DNA from: Elusimicrobiota bacterium
GTDB taxonomy: Bacteria > Elusimicrobiota > Elusimicrobia > UBA1565 > UBA9628
Assembly (NCBI GenBank): GCA_016218545.1
Contig: JACRDQ010000038.1
Coordinates: 130,986-194,985 of the forward strand
Direction of reading: 5' to 3'
Length of the DNA stretch: 64,000 nt
Shown: one piece after another, positions 8,345 to 17,429 of the stretch
Layout: the number at the start of each line of letters is the position of its first letter
Numbering within the stretch: position 1 is the stretch's first letter
Notes under the pieces: generated by a model
What the model was told of the DNA's origin: nothing
What the model saw: only the letters and a program-made list of their open reading frames with translations
The model's database searches: none
Made by a program: the position numbers and the translations under genes

Positions 8345-9655
8345 ATGAACGAAGCTGAGAACCGACAGGCCGCGCACCCCAAGGGCCTCTACGTCCTTTT
8401 CGCCACGGAGATGTGGGAGCGCTTCAGCTTCTACTCCATGCTCTCCCTCTTCACCCTCTACATGCGCAACGACACGGAGGGCTTCGGCTGGGCCGCGGCG
8501 GATGCCACGAGCCTCTACGCGAACTACCTCATGTGCGTCTACTTCAGCCCCCTGATCGGAGGGTGGCTCGCGGACCGCAAGCTCGGCTACCGCAGGGCCG
8601 TGATGGCCGGAGGCCTCTTCTTCATGGCCGGGCACCTGCTGCTCTCCTTCAAGTCCCTGCCCATCGTGTACCTCGCCCTGGCGTGCCTCGTCATCGGCAA
8701 CGGGCTCTTCAAGCCCAACGTCTCCACCATGGTCGGCAACCTCTACCCGGAAGGGAGCCACCTCAAGGACCGGGCGTTCAACATCTTCTACATGGGCATC
8801 AACATCGGGGCCTTCATGGCTCCCATCGCCATGGAGGCCATCAAGTCGAAGTGGGGCTACCACCCGGCGTTCGCGGCCGCGGCTTTCGGCATGGTGATCT
8901 CCGTGGGGATCCTATGGATCTGGAAAGGCCTCGTGGAGGACCCGGACGCCTCCTCCCGCCCCGGCAAGGCCAAAGGCGCGCCCTTGGCGGCGTCGGGCAT
9001 CGACTCCATCCCGGACTGGAAGCGCTGCATGGCCCTGGTCATCATCTACTCCATCGTCATCGTGTTCTGGATGGTCTTCCACCAGAACGGCTCCACTTTG
9101 ACCTACTGGGCCGACGAGAACACGGCCTGGAACGTGTCCGGGACCATCTCCAACGCCATCAACCCCTTCTGGGTGGTGACCCTGACCTTCCCGCTGGTCT
9201 GGTTCTGGAAGTGGCTCGACCGCAGGGGCCTGGAGCCCTCCACCCCGACCAAGATGGCCTTCGGCATGCTCCTGACCGGCCTGTCCTTCCTCGTCCTCTT
9301 CTGGGCCGCCAAGACCGGCGAGGCCATGACCTCGGAGGGCCAGCCCTACGCCTTCAAAGTGTCGCCGGTCTGGCTGATCTCGAGCTACGGCATCGTGACC
9401 CTGGGCGAGCTCATGCTCTCGCCCATGGGCTTGTCGCTGGTCTCCAAGGTGGCGCCCGTGCACATGCGCGGGGTGATGATGGGAGGTTGGTTCGCGGCCA
9501 CGGCCATCGGCAACAAGCTCACCGCCATCGGGGTCTACTGGGACCAGTGGCTGCACTCCACCTTCTTCCTGGTCCTGGGCGGCTTGGCCCTGGTCATGTC
9601 CGTGGTGCTCTTCCTGCTCGTCAGGCCCCTCAAGCGCTGGATGCCCGGGGTCTGA
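8345..9655 (+). CDS. POT family proton-dependent oligopeptide transporter
   Basis: 436 residues, major facilitator fold. The POT hallmark ExxER-type motif is seen as EMWERFSFY in helix 1, and the PTR2 signature FYMGINIGAF follows near residue 150. About twelve membrane segments can be followed. Family members import di- and tripeptides with protons across the inner membrane. The start at 8345 (MNEAENRQ) has GAGGAG upstream; a longer reading from 8321 would overlap the promoter. It appears monocistronic and converges on the small membrane protein gene ending at 9678. Confidence 0.88.
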   Translation: MNEAENRQAAHPKGLYVLFATEMWERFSFYSMLSLFTLYMRNDTEGFGWAAADATSLYANYLMCVYFSPLIGGWLADRKLGYRRAVMAGGLFFMAGHLLLSFKSLPIVYLALACLVIGNGLFKPNVSTMVGNLYPEGSHLKDRAFNIFYMGINIGAFMAPIAMEAIKSKWGYHPAFAAAAFGMVISVGILWIWKGLVEDPDASSRPGKAKGAPLAASGIDSIPDWKRCMALVIIYSIVIVFWMVFHQNGSTLTYWADENTAWNVSGTISNAINPFWVVTLTFPLVWFWKWLDRRGLEPSTPTKMAFGMLLTGLSFLVLFWAAKTGEAMTSEGQPYAFKVSPVWLISSYGIVTLGELMLSPMGLSLVSKVAPVHMRGVMMGGWFAATAIGNKLTAIGVYWDQWLHSTFFLVLGGLALVMSVVLFLLVRPLKRWMPGV

Positions 9656-9677
9656 CCCGGACCCGGAGTTCCGGCGG

Positions 9678-10118
9678 TCAGCCCTTGGCCCGGCTCCGCT
9701 CCTTGCGGTCGCGGATGCGGCCGACGAGCCAGATCCCGCCGTAGAAGGCCCACGGAGCAGCGACGCTGGCCGCAAGCGTGACGGTCGCCCGCGAGAACGA
9801 CTCTGCCCCGAGGCGCCGGGCCGCCCACCCCGCGCCGACGTAGGCGCCGAGGAGCAGGAGCGTGCCCAGGCAGCCGTTGTCCACGTAGCCGGCTTCGAGG
9901 AAGATCGCGAGGACCCAGGGGCTGATGACCCCGGCGGCCAGGAGGATGATCCCGACGATCGTCCCAGCCTGGCCGGAGCGGAGCAATCCGGTGAGCGTCG
10001 GCAGGCAGACGGCAAGCCAGATGCCGCTCATCAAGACCGCGGCCATGAGCGTGTGATTCATGAATCCGGCTCGGTCCAGTCGTGTCATGCGGACCACGGA
10101 CGGCCCCTCATTCCTCAT
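9678..10118 (-). CDS. Small four-helix membrane protein, unknown
   Basis: 146 residues with about four hydrophobic segments and a basic C-terminus (RIRDRKERSRAKG). I do not recognise a family. The ATG at 10118 has GAGG at suitable distance, and the gene starts 18 bases after the stop of the lipoprotein gene 10137-10640, so the two probably share one message. Internal Met codons at 10088 and 10061 are alternative starts. A role in the envelope is all that can be inferred. Confidence 0.6.
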   Translation of the reverse strand: MRNEGPSVVRMTRLDRAGFMNHTLMAAVLMSGIWLAVCLPTLTGLLRSGQAGTIVGIILLAAGVISPWVLAIFLEAGYVDNGCLGTLLLLGAYVGAGWAARRLGAESFSRATVTLAASVAAPWAFYGGIWLVGRIRDRKERSRAKG

Positions 10119-10136
10119 GGTGCCCCTCGCCTTCTG

Positions 10137-10640
10137 TCAGCGCAGACAGTAGGGGCTGCCCGAACCCAGCCTCTGCCGGCGGGGCTTGTCCCCGCCAAGG
10201 TCCATCACCGCGGTTTCGGCCTTGAGGTCGATCTCGAGGCTGCTCGGCGCGCCTTCGGACGGCGGCTCGTCGCGCCGCCCTCTGATCCGGTCCTTGGTCC
10301 AAGACGCGACCTTCCAGGGCCGGGGAACGCTGTGCAGGGAGGGCGGGGACGTGGCGCCCGCGAAGGTCACGCTGGGCATGACGGCGGAGATGCTCTCATC
10401 GCAGGCCATGGCGGCCTTGCGGCAACTCAGATACACGGTATGGGCATTGAAGCCGACGGGCGTGCCGCTGGCTTCATCGATCCAGGTCCCCTGGAGGTTG
10501 ACCTCGCCAGGTTCGATCTCGAAGGAGAGGTCCGGCAGGCTGATGCAGCGGGCCTGCGGCTTGCAGCTGATGGCGAAGGCGAGGATGGAGAGCGTCAGGG
10601 CGGCGGCAGCGAGGGGGTAGCGGTTCGGATAGCTCATCAT
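10137..10640 (-). CDS. Predicted lipoprotein of unknown function
   Basis: About 167 residues. The N-terminus has a basic, hydrophobic signal ending in the lipobox LAFAISC, so the mature protein should begin at that Cys and be lipid anchored. The rest contains several Cys residues and no motif I know. A TATGAT hexamer at 10648-10653 leaves seven bases to the ATG at 10640, so the message is probably leaderless and starts at MMSYPNRY. The longer frame back to 10706 would run through the promoter of this gene and of the divergent gene at 10743. Confidence 0.65.
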   Translation of the reverse strand: MMSYPNRYPLAAAALTLSILAFAISCKPQARCISLPDLSFEIEPGEVNLQGTWIDEASGTPVGFNAHTVYLSCRKAAMACDESISAVMPSVTFAGATSPPSLHSVPRPWKVASWTKDRIRGRRDEPPSEGAPSSLEIDLKAETAVMDLGGDKPRRQRLGSGSPYCLR

Positions 10641-10647
10641 GGGCGGC

Positions 10648-10653
10648 ATCATA
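10648..10653 (-). promoter_or_regulatory. -10 element TATGAT, leaderless spacing
   Basis: TATGAT on the minus strand ends seven bases before the ATG at 10640, which places transcription start at or beside the start codon. Confidence 0.5.
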
Positions 10654-10697
10654 CCTATTTTCGCCTGCCCTCCGCTGTCTACATCCGGCGTGGATTC

Positions 10698-10706
10698 TGG
10701 TATCAT
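10698..10706 (+). promoter_or_regulatory. Extended -10 element TGGTATCAT
   Basis: TGGTATCAT 36 bases before the ATG at 10743, divergent from the element at 10648. Confidence 0.6.
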
Positions 10707-10742
10707 CTAGCCTTCCGCTGCCGCGGATCACAGGAGGAAACG

Positions 10743-11951
10743 ATGTCGGGCATCCTCGCGGTCTTGCTGGGTCTGGCCCTCGGCGTTCCATGCGCGCGCG
10801 CTCAATCCGATGAGGACGGCGTCAGGAGGCGCGCTGCCAAGGCGTTCGAGGAGCTCGACCGCCACTCCGGGGCCCGGGGGACGCGGGACGAAGACAAGCC
10901 CGCCAAGAAGGCCGCTCCCGCGAAGAAGAAGCCTGCGGCGAAGCCGGAGCCTCCTGTGGCGGAGCCTGCCGTGGCGCCCGAGTCTGCGGCTCCGGCTCAG
11001 GAGCCTGAGCCTCCTGCCCCGGTCCGCGAGCCCGAGAAAGAGTCGCTGGGAGTGCCGGTGATGATCTATTGGCACATGGCCGACGACGCGGACGTCTATC
11101 TCAACGGAAGGCCTTTGCGCGACTACGCTCCCTCGTTCAAGACCCGGTACGATGAGGCTCCCCTGCCCGCGTTCTCCACCACCGCGGTGTTGCGCGACGG
11201 AGACGTCTTCACGGTGGGCGGCAGGAGGGGAGGGAGCTACGGCTTCATGCTGGCGGCCACGGACTTCGCGGGACGGGTGGTCTTCAAGACCGACGCCGAC
11301 GCCTGGAGGGTCTACGAGCCCGGCGATAGGCAGGATTGGCGCGAGCCCGCGACGGCTCGGGACGCGGTCAAGCGCCCGGTCGCGGTCCAGCCCGACCCCT
11401 GGCACCCCCAGAAGGAGCTCAACGCCTGGAGCGGGGCCGGGGCGCTCTCGATCTGGGGGGAGCCCAAGGACACGTTCGCCTACCTGGTAGGGACGACGGC
11501 GCTGGGCGGGGAAGCGGGCGCCCCGCGCCCGGTCTCGCTGCGCTCCAAGAACTATCCCGAGCACCGCGTCCTGCACCGGGACCGGACCGGCCTGATCGCG
11601 GTGCCGGGCGAGAAGGACAAGAAGGCTGCGACCTTCACGCTCCTGCCGGGGCTCGCGGACCCGCGGCATGTTTCCCTGGAGTCGAAGGACCAGCCCGGGT
11701 ATTACCTGGCCGCGCACGGTGGCCGCGTGGCGCTCAGGCGCGACGACGGCGCCAAAGGCTTCAAGGAGTCGGCGACCTTCAAGATGGCGCCGGGCCTGGC
11801 CGACAAGTCCTGGGTGTCGTTCGAGTCCCCTGACACGCCGGGAGTCCATGTCCGGCACAAGGGTTTTCAGCTCTACGTGGAAAGCGGTTCCGACGACCTG
11901 TTCCGGCAGGACGCTACCTTCCAGCTCGCAGAGCCGCTGGACAGGGACTGA
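10743..11951 (+). CDS. Secreted protein with C-terminal AbfB (CBM42-like) domain
   Basis: 402 residues. A signal peptide (MSGILAVLLGLALGVPCARA) is followed by a charged region and a Lys/Ala/Pro-rich linker (about 50-100), then a beta-rich module (about 105-200). The C-terminal 140 residues are a beta-trefoil of the arabinofuranosidase-B type: repeated VSLRSKNYP / VSLESKDQPGYYL / VSFESPDTPG strands each followed by a -ATF-L or -ATFKMAPGLAD strand. Such domains bind arabinose side chains, but many bacterial copies have no proven ligand. There is no catalytic domain, so it is probably a binding or surface protein. GGAGG precedes the ATG; the DUF805 gene follows 18 bases later. Confidence 0.75.
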   Translation: MSGILAVLLGLALGVPCARAQSDEDGVRRRAAKAFEELDRHSGARGTRDEDKPAKKAAPAKKKPAAKPEPPVAEPAVAPESAAPAQEPEPPAPVREPEKESLGVPVMIYWHMADDADVYLNGRPLRDYAPSFKTRYDEAPLPAFSTTAVLRDGDVFTVGGRRGGSYGFMLAATDFAGRVVFKTDADAWRVYEPGDRQDWREPATARDAVKRPVAVQPDPWHPQKELNAWSGAGALSIWGEPKDTFAYLVGTTALGGEAGAPRPVSLRSKNYPEHRVLHRDRTGLIAVPGEKDKKAATFTLLPGLADPRHVSLESKDQPGYYLAAHGGRVALRRDDGAKGFKESATFKMAPGLADKSWVSFESPDTPGVHVRHKGFQLYVESGSDDLFRQDATFQLAEPLDRD

Positions 11952-11969
11952 GATCAAAAGGGAGGCGGC

Positions 11970-12332
11970 ATGGAATACTATCTCAAGGTTCTGAGGATGT
12001 ACGCGGTCTTCGAGGGCAGGGCGCGGCGCAAGGAGTACTGGATGTTCGTACTCGTCAACGTCCTCCTCTCGATCTGCCTCGCCGTGGTGGAGGCCGTGCT
12101 CGGGACCGGCTCCGTGCTCGCGTGGGTCTACTCCCTCGCGCTTCTGGTCCCGTCGATCGCCGTCGCGTGCCGGAGGCTCCACGACACCGGCCGCAGCGGC
12201 TGGTGGCAGCTGATCATCCTCGTGCCTCTGCTGGGCGCGGTCGTCCTGATCTACTTCCTGGCCCAGGACGGCCGGACGGGGGACAACGAGTTCGGGGCCG
12301 ATCCCAAGGCGGCTCCGGCCGTGACCGCCTGA
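11970..12332 (+). CDS. DUF805 family membrane protein
   Basis: 120 residues matching DUF805: an N-terminal YYLKVLRMYAVFEGRARRKEYW motif region, then about four membrane segments, with RRLHDTGRSGWW between the later helices and a C-terminal DGRTGDNEFG tail. These small inner-membrane proteins have no settled function. The gene lies 18 bases after the AbfB-domain gene with GGGAGG upstream, so it is likely in the same operon, and converges on the lipoprotein gene ending at 12368. Confidence 0.85.
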   Translation: MEYYLKVLRMYAVFEGRARRKEYWMFVLVNVLLSICLAVVEAVLGTGSVLAWVYSLALLVPSIAVACRRLHDTGRSGWWQLIILVPLLGAVVLIYFLAQDGRTGDNEFGADPKAAPAVTA

Positions 12333-12367
12333 CCCGGCTCCTCCTTGTAGGATAGGCCGGGCCGGAG

Positions 12368-12937
12368 TCACTTCCTGAAGATCAGCCCCTGCATGTAGGG
12401 GGAGCTCTTCCCCGAGGTCGAGAGCAAGAGCACCCGCTCATAGTAGTCCCGAGCCTCGGCCGGATTCTTGGCTCCGATGATGACCTCGTGGGCTAGATTG
12501 AGAGCGAGGACGTTGAGCTCCTCGCTGACGGCCAGAGAGGTGAGACTGCCCCGGTCTTTGGACACACGGACCTTGCCGCTGAAGGCCGCCAATCTCTCCA
12601 GCCTTTCCTCGGGCACGGGATAAGCCACGGTGTGCTCCAGGTTGTCCGGCCCCAACCGTGAGTCGTAATACGGCGGCTCATCCCGGACCACGATCCTGGT
12701 CCAGGGACCCCGGGCGTCCCACTCCACCGAACCGGACGCGATCCGGTCAGGCGGCCCGTGATCCTCCATGACCCTGCGGGCGGTCAGGCTCGAGAAGTTG
12801 GACCAGTGGACGATCACCGCCAGGGCCGAATCGCGGCGCTGTTCCGGGGTATCCATGGGGAGCGAGGCGCAGGCCGCGAGCAAGGCTGACGCTGCCCAAA
12901 GAGCAACGGTCCCATCCCAGCGGCTGCGGGCTCTCAT
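12368..12937 (-). CDS. Predicted lipoprotein, unknown function
   Basis: 189 residues. The signal peptide ends in the lipobox LLAAC, which predicts lipid anchoring. After that comes a segment resembling outer-membrane lipoproteins that start PDRI-SGSVEWDARGPWTRIVV, but I cannot name the family. The C-terminal half is helical, with an NPAEARDYYERVLLLS stretch that could be a single TPR-like helix pair. It lies 37 bases downstream of the SRPBCC gene on the same strand and could be read through from it. Confidence 0.65.
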   Translation of the reverse strand: MRARSRWDGTVALWAASALLAACASLPMDTPEQRRDSALAVIVHWSNFSSLTARRVMEDHGPPDRIASGSVEWDARGPWTRIVVRDEPPYYDSRLGPDNLEHTVAYPVPEERLERLAAFSGKVRVSKDRGSLTSLAVSEELNVLALNLAHEVIIGAKNPAEARDYYERVLLLSTSGKSSPYMQGLIFRK

Positions 12938-12974
12938 GCCTAGCCCCCCGTCTCCCCTGCGCCATGGTCCGCGT

Positions 12975-13436
12975 CTAGCCGCCGCTCCTGGCAGGAACCG
13001 GCGCCTCGGCCAGCTCCTTGATGCGCTGCAGCGCCCTGTCCCACGCTTTGTCGAACTCGTCGTGGAACTCCTTCGTGGGCGCTTCGCTCGTCAAGGAGAA
13101 GCGCGTGACGCCGGCCTCCTCCGTCAGACGGTAGGTCTCGCGGCAGCCCTTCCAGTCCGTCCCGGCCGGGTCATCGGCCCCGTTCTTGAGCTCGCACTCG
13201 TGCTCCACGGTGAGGAGTGAGTCCGGCTCGAGCTCCACCACCCTGGCTCTGAGGCCCTTGCCTTGAGCGTCCAGGTAGCGGATGGCGCCGCCGACCCGCA
13301 GGTCGGCCTGCATCCGCGAATCCGGGCAGAACTCCCGCGACCACTTCGCGAAGTGTTCCGGCGCGACCAGCACCTCCCAGACGCTGTGCTTGGGAGCGTT
13401 GATCTCGATGTATTTGTTCAGCGTGTGCTTCACCAT
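12975..13436 (-). CDS. SRPBCC (AHSA1/START-like) domain protein
   Basis: 153 residues spanning one SRPBCC hydrophobic-cavity domain: an initial strand KYIEINAPKHSVWEVL, a P-HFAKWS helix, a GG-IRY-D strand pair and a long C-terminal helix with W-RAL-RIKEL. The length is normal for the AHSA1 (DUF1801/polyketide cyclase-like) group. Members bind small hydrophobic ligands or act with partner proteins; the ligand here is unknown. GGAGG lies six bases before the ATG at 13436. Confidence 0.8.
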   Translation of the reverse strand: MVKHTLNKYIEINAPKHSVWEVLVAPEHFAKWSREFCPDSRMQADLRVGGAIRYLDAQGKGLRARVVELEPDSLLTVEHECELKNGADDPAGTDWKGCRETYRLTEEAGVTRFSLTSEAPTKEFHDEFDKAWDRALQRIKELAEAPVPARSGG

Positions 13437-13550
13437 AAGACCTCCGGGCGGCAGACGCCGCCTGAGAGGGGGAACCCTCTCACCCTTTTAGATGCCGCGC
13501 TCTCCAGGGGGGTTCAGCCGCATCGGCAGCTCGCAGAGGCGGCTGACTCT

Positions 13551-13559
13551 TGATATCAT
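13551..13559 (+). promoter_or_regulatory. Extended -10 element TGATATCAT
   Basis: TGATATCAT 30 bases before the ATG at 13590 of the EEP-family gene. Confidence 0.6.
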
Positions 13560-13589
13560 TGCTTGAGACTTGTCGGAATCATCTTCCCC

Positions 13590-14516
13590 ATGCGCCTGTT
13601 GACCTATAATTGCTGCGCCCTGCCGGTCCTGGCCGGCGACATCAAGGCCCGCTTGGAGCTCGTCGGGTCGGAGATCGTCGAGCTGGATCCCGACGTCGTC
13701 GTCATGCAGGAGGTGTTCCTGCCGAGGCACTTCAGGCTCCTCCAGGGCGCGCTCCGTGATTGGAGTCATTCGTTCTCCGGGGTCCGCCCATGGCGGAGCT
13801 TCGCGGGGGGGCTTGCGGTCTTCTCCAAGTTCCCCCTGGTGGAGCCCCGCTTCGTGCGGTTCCAGCATCAAGGTCCCCTCCTGAGGTACTCGGCGTTGGC
13901 CCGCCTCAGCCGCAAGGGCATCGTCTCGACGCTCGTCCGGCCGCCGTCTGCCCCGCCTTTCCGCTTGGTGACCACCCACCCGGTGGCGGACTATAGGATG
14001 TGGCGGAGCGGGGAAGCGGGGCCGGACGCCAAGGGAGCGCGCTCCACGCCGGAGTACCTTTGGAAAAGGCTGGCGCTCGCACGGGGAGACCCCTACCCCG
14101 AGCTTCAGGCCGGGCAGATGGCCGACCTTACGAGGCATGTGCTGGCGTCGGGCCGGGACCTGCCTCTGGTGGTGGCGGGGGACCTCAATGTCGTGCCTTC
14201 ATCCGGGCTCCTGCGAGGCTTCCTCGCTTCGACCGGACTGCGCGACTGCATGGAGGGGTGCCTCGAGCCCAGCATGGTCACCGGCAAGTACTACCGCCTG
14301 CCCTACCACGGCGCGCCCAACAAGAGGATCGACTACGTCCTGGTGCGGGACGGCTCAAGGGAGCGGTTCACGCTCCGGTCCGCCCGCTATGTCCTCGACC
14401 GGAAGGCGGGTCCCGGCGGTCTGCGGTGCGCCACCCTGAGCGACCACCTCGGCGTGCTCGTCGAGCTTTCCCTCAGCATGGACTGCGTCGGCGACAAGCC
14501 GGAGTGGAGATGCTGA
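13590..14516 (+). CDS. Endonuclease/exonuclease/phosphatase family hydrolase
   Basis: 308 residues, whole-length EEP fold. The motifs seen are LLTYNCCA at the N-terminus (first metal Asn), VVVMQEVF (metal Glu), a GDLNVVPSS motif near residue 200 (Asp/Asn pair) and the terminal SDHLGVLVEL (catalytic His). The spacing fits neutral sphingomyelinase or phosphodiesterase-like members as well as DNA-repair nucleases, so the substrate is open. It has no signal peptide. I prefer ATG 13590 over the TTG at 13563 because the promoter element leaves a normal leader. It ends four bases from the convergent nth stop. Confidence 0.82.
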   Translation: MRLLTYNCCALPVLAGDIKARLELVGSEIVELDPDVVVMQEVFLPRHFRLLQGALRDWSHSFSGVRPWRSFAGGLAVFSKFPLVEPRFVRFQHQGPLLRYSALARLSRKGIVSTLVRPPSAPPFRLVTTHPVADYRMWRSGEAGPDAKGARSTPEYLWKRLALARGDPYPELQAGQMADLTRHVLASGRDLPLVVAGDLNVVPSSGLLRGFLASTGLRDCMEGCLEPSMVTGKYYRLPYHGAPNKRIDYVLVRDGSRERFTLRSARYVLDRKAGPGGLRCATLSDHLGVLVELSLSMDCVGDKPEWRC

Positions 14517-14520
14517 GCGG

Positions 14521-15213
14521 TCAGCGGCTGACGACGACTCCGACCCTGTCGCAGAACCTCCGGATGGCGCAGCGGCTGCACCAGGGCGAGACCGGCCGGC
14601 ACAGGTTCTGGCCGTAGGTCACGAGCAGGTCGTTGATGACGTTCCAATAGGCCCGCGGGAGCTTCCCGCGCAGGACCGCCTCGGTCTCGTCCGGGGTCCT
14701 CGTCCGGACGTATCCCAGGCGATTCATGATGCGGTGGACGTGGGTGTCCACGCAGATGCCCGGTTTGCCAAAGCCCAGGGTCACGACCAGGTTGGCGGTC
14801 TTGCGGCCCACGCCCTTGAGCTTGAGTAGCTCGTCGAGATCGTCCGGAACCCGGCCGCCATGCTCGTCGAGCAGGGACCTGCTGACGCTCTTGAGAGTGC
14901 GGGCCTTGTTGCGGTAGAAGCACACGGGGTAGATGAGGCGCTCGAGGCGATGGAGGCGCATCCCCGTCATGGCGCGCGGGGTCCGGGCGACGGCGAAGAG
15001 GCGGGTCGAGGCGCGCTCGGTGGTCTCGTCCTTCGTGCGCAGGCTCAGGAGGGTCGAGACCAGGACCTGGAAGGGATCCCTGGTGCGCTGCGCGACCACG
15101 CCGACGACCGGGACCTTCCAACGCTTGATCTCCCGCTTGAGGATGCGCACGACATCGTGGATGGAGCCTCTGCCCCCGAGGGCCGCGTCCGGGCCCAGGG
15201 GTCCTCTCTTCAC
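14521..15213 (-). CDS. nth: Endonuclease III, DNA glycosylase/AP lyase
   Basis: 230 residues. The helix-hairpin-helix LKGVGRKTANLV carries the catalytic Lys, the Asp lies in VDTHVHRI, and the C-terminal [4Fe-4S] motif C-x6-C-x2-C-x5-C is complete (NLCRPVSPWCSRCAIRRFC). The enzyme excises oxidised pyrimidines and nicks abasic sites in base excision repair. There is an N-terminal extension of about 20 residues compared with E. coli Nth. It starts seven bases after the OPT transporter stop, so it is the last gene of a three-gene operon with an unrelated transporter and a cyclase-like protein. Confidence 0.95.
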   Translation of the reverse strand: MKRGPLGPDAALGGRGSIHDVVRILKREIKRWKVPVVGVVAQRTRDPFQVLVSTLLSLRTKDETTERASTRLFAVARTPRAMTGMRLHRLERLIYPVCFYRNKARTLKSVSRSLLDEHGGRVPDDLDELLKLKGVGRKTANLVVTLGFGKPGICVDTHVHRIMNRLGYVRTRTPDETEAVLRGKLPRAYWNVINDLLVTYGQNLCRPVSPWCSRCAIRRFCDRVGVVVSR

Positions 15214-15220
15214 GCGGCCT

Positions 15221-17422
15221 CTAGGCCCGGGGTCCGGGCTTGAAGTGGGCCTCGGCTTCTTTCTTGGGGATGTTCAACACCGTGCCCGCGAGGAAGAGCA
15301 CGCACGCCATGCCGGCGAAGGCCAGGACCGAGGGCATGTTCCTCTCGAGCATGCCGGGGAAGCGCGAGCTCATGTCCAGGGCCGCGCCCCAGCCTTCCTG
15401 GATGGAGAGGATGGCCAGGCCGATGCCCGCGATGGCCCCGCCCGCGATGAGGCCCGAGGAGAAGAGGATGCCCGGGCTCGACTCGGCTTCCTCGGGCTTG
15501 AGCTTGCCCGCCATGGCCTTGTCCGTCAGCCAGCGCACGAGCCCGCCGAAGAAGATGGGGGTCGAGGCTGAGAGCGGCAGGTAGACCCCGACCGCGAACG
15601 GCAGGGAGGCCACGCCGCAGAGCTCCATCACGATGGCGATGGCGACCCCCAGCAGGACCAGGCCCCAGGGGAGCTTGCGGGTGAGGATGCCGTCGATGAT
15701 GAGGGACATCAGCCGCGCCTTGGGCGCCTCGTATTTCTGCACGGGCGAGCCGTCGTCGCGGGTCTTGAGCGAGCCGTTGATGCCCGGGTCCACGAAATAG
15801 GCGAGCGAGCCCCGGTCGTCGACCAGGTACTTGCCCGGGGCCAGGACCGAGAGCGGCCCTTCTGCCGGGGGCTCGGGGAGCTGGAGCACGCGGTACGCGG
15901 TGCGGTCCTTCTCGGAGCCCGGGCCCTTGATGGTCTCCCGGGCCTCCAGGGACTCGAAGCCGGGCACGGTGACGGCAGGCAGGTTCTTGGCGCTGTAGAC
16001 CGTGGAGGCGTCGTTCAAGGTCTTCAAGGTGTAGCCGATGACCAGGGCCGAGGTGAAGGCGCCGATGAGCAGGCCCACCTGCTGGGCTCTGGGGGTGGCG
16101 CCTACGAGGAAGCCGGTCTTCAAGTCCTGGGAGGTCGTGCCGCCGTTGGAAGCGGCCACGCACACGATGGCGGCGACGCTCAAGGCCGTGACCCGGTAGC
16201 CGGGCCCGACCCAGCCGAGGAGGAGGAAGATGAGGCTCGTCAGCAGGAGCGTGGCCACGGTCATTCCCGAGATGGGGTTGGAGGAGGAGCCGATCTCTCC
16301 GGTCAGGCGCGAGCTCACGGTCACGAAGAGGAAGCCGAAGAGCACGATGAGGAGGGCGCCTAGGAGGTTCATCTGCAGGGAGGGGGACATCCAGATGGCT
16401 ACGACGAGGAGGCCCGAGCCCGCGAGCACCCATTTCATGGCGATGTCGCGCTCGGTGCGCAGGGCTCCGCCGGCTTTGATCCCGGCGGCCCTGAGGCTCC
16501 CCAAGCCGGCGAGGGCTGAGCGCGCGATGGTGGGCAGGCTCTGGCACAGGCTGATGATGCCTCCGGCCGCCACGGCGCCGGCGCCGATGTAGAGGACGTA
16601 GTTGCGCCAGATCTCGTGGGTGCTCATCTGGCTGATGAGCATCTTCTTGGACGGGAAGAGGGGCACGAGCAGGTCCTGGCCGAAGAGCATGATCATGGGG
16701 ATGAGGACCCAGCTCGAGAGGATGCCGCCCGCCACCATGATGCAGGCGATGCGCGGCCCGATGATGTAGCCGACCCCGAGGAGCTCCGGGGAGACCTCGG
16801 CCGAGACCGAGGCGCCTTTGAAGAAGCCCAGGGCCTTCTCCGGCACGTCGGTCCAGAGCTTCATGCCCACGTTGGCGATCTTGTAGAACAGGCCGAGGAA
16901 GAACCCGCCGAACACGGTCTTGGCGCTGGTCCCGCCCTTCTCGCCCACCATCAGGACCTCGGCGCACGCGGTGCCCTCGGGGTAGGCGAGCCTGCCGTGC
17001 TCCTTGACGATGAGGGCGTACCTGAGCGGGATCATCATGAGCACGCCCAGGAGGCCCCCCAGGACGGCTACGAGCATGATGCGGGAGAGCTCCATGTCGT
17101 AGCCGAGGATCAGCAGGGCGGGCATGGTCACGGCCACGCCGAAGGCGATGGATTCTCCGGCCGAGCCCGTGGTCTGGACCACGTTGTTCTCCAGGATCGT
17201 GGCGGAGCGCACCCCGAAGACCTTGGAGAGGCCCTTGAAAAGGGTGATGGCGAGCACCGCCACCGGGATGGAGGCGCTCACCGTCATGCCCACCTTGAGG
17301 GCGAGGTAGAGGGAGGAGGCGCCGAAGAGGATGCCGAGCAGGATCCCCATCACCACGGGGATGGGGGTGAACTCCGGGATGACCCGCTCCGCCGGCACGA
17401 AGGGCTTGTGTTCGATGTTCAT
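15221..17422 (-). CDS. OPT family oligopeptide transporter
   Basis: 733 residues, hydrophobic throughout with about 14-16 membrane segments, typical of the bacterial OPT family. The N-terminal [16 protein letters not shown] and the [16 protein letters not shown] signature near residue 155 are diagnostic, as is SSNPISGMT near 390. A hydrophilic loop of ~100 residues (about 490-590) lies in the second half. The family carries peptides, siderophore-metal chelates or metals across the inner membrane; the substrate cannot be told here. It starts eight bases after the upstream cyclase-like gene with GAGG as ribosome site. Confidence 0.9.
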   Translation of the reverse strand: MNIEHKPFVPAERVIPEFTPIPVVMGILLGILFGASSLYLALKVGMTVSASIPVAVLAITLFKGLSKVFGVRSATILENNVVQTTGSAGESIAFGVAVTMPALLILGYDMELSRIMLVAVLGGLLGVLMMIPLRYALIVKEHGRLAYPEGTACAEVLMVGEKGGTSAKTVFGGFFLGLFYKIANVGMKLWTDVPEKALGFFKGASVSAEVSPELLGVGYIIGPRIACIMVAGGILSSWVLIPMIMLFGQDLLVPLFPSKKMLISQMSTHEIWRNYVLYIGAGAVAAGGIISLCQSLPTIARSALAGLGSLRAAGIKAGGALRTERDIAMKWVLAGSGLLVVAIWMSPSLQMNLLGALLIVLFGFLFVTVSSRLTGEIGSSSNPISGMTVATLLLTSLIFLLLGWVGPGYRVTALSVAAIVCVAASNGGTTSQDLKTGFLVGATPRAQQVGLLIGAFTSALVIGYTLKTLNDASTVYSAKNLPAVTVPGFESLEARETIKGPGSEKDRTAYRVLQLPEPPAEGPLSVLAPGKYLVDDRGSLAYFVDPGINGSLKTRDDGSPVQKYEAPKARLMSLIIDGILTRKLPWGLVLLGVAIAIVMELCGVASLPFAVGVYLPLSASTPIFFGGLVRWLTDKAMAGKLKPEEAESSPGILFSSGLIAGGAIAGIGLAILSIQEGWGAALDMSSRFPGMLERNMPSVLAFAGMACVLFLAGTVLNIPKKEAEAHFKPGPRA

Positions 17423-17429
17423 CGTCGCC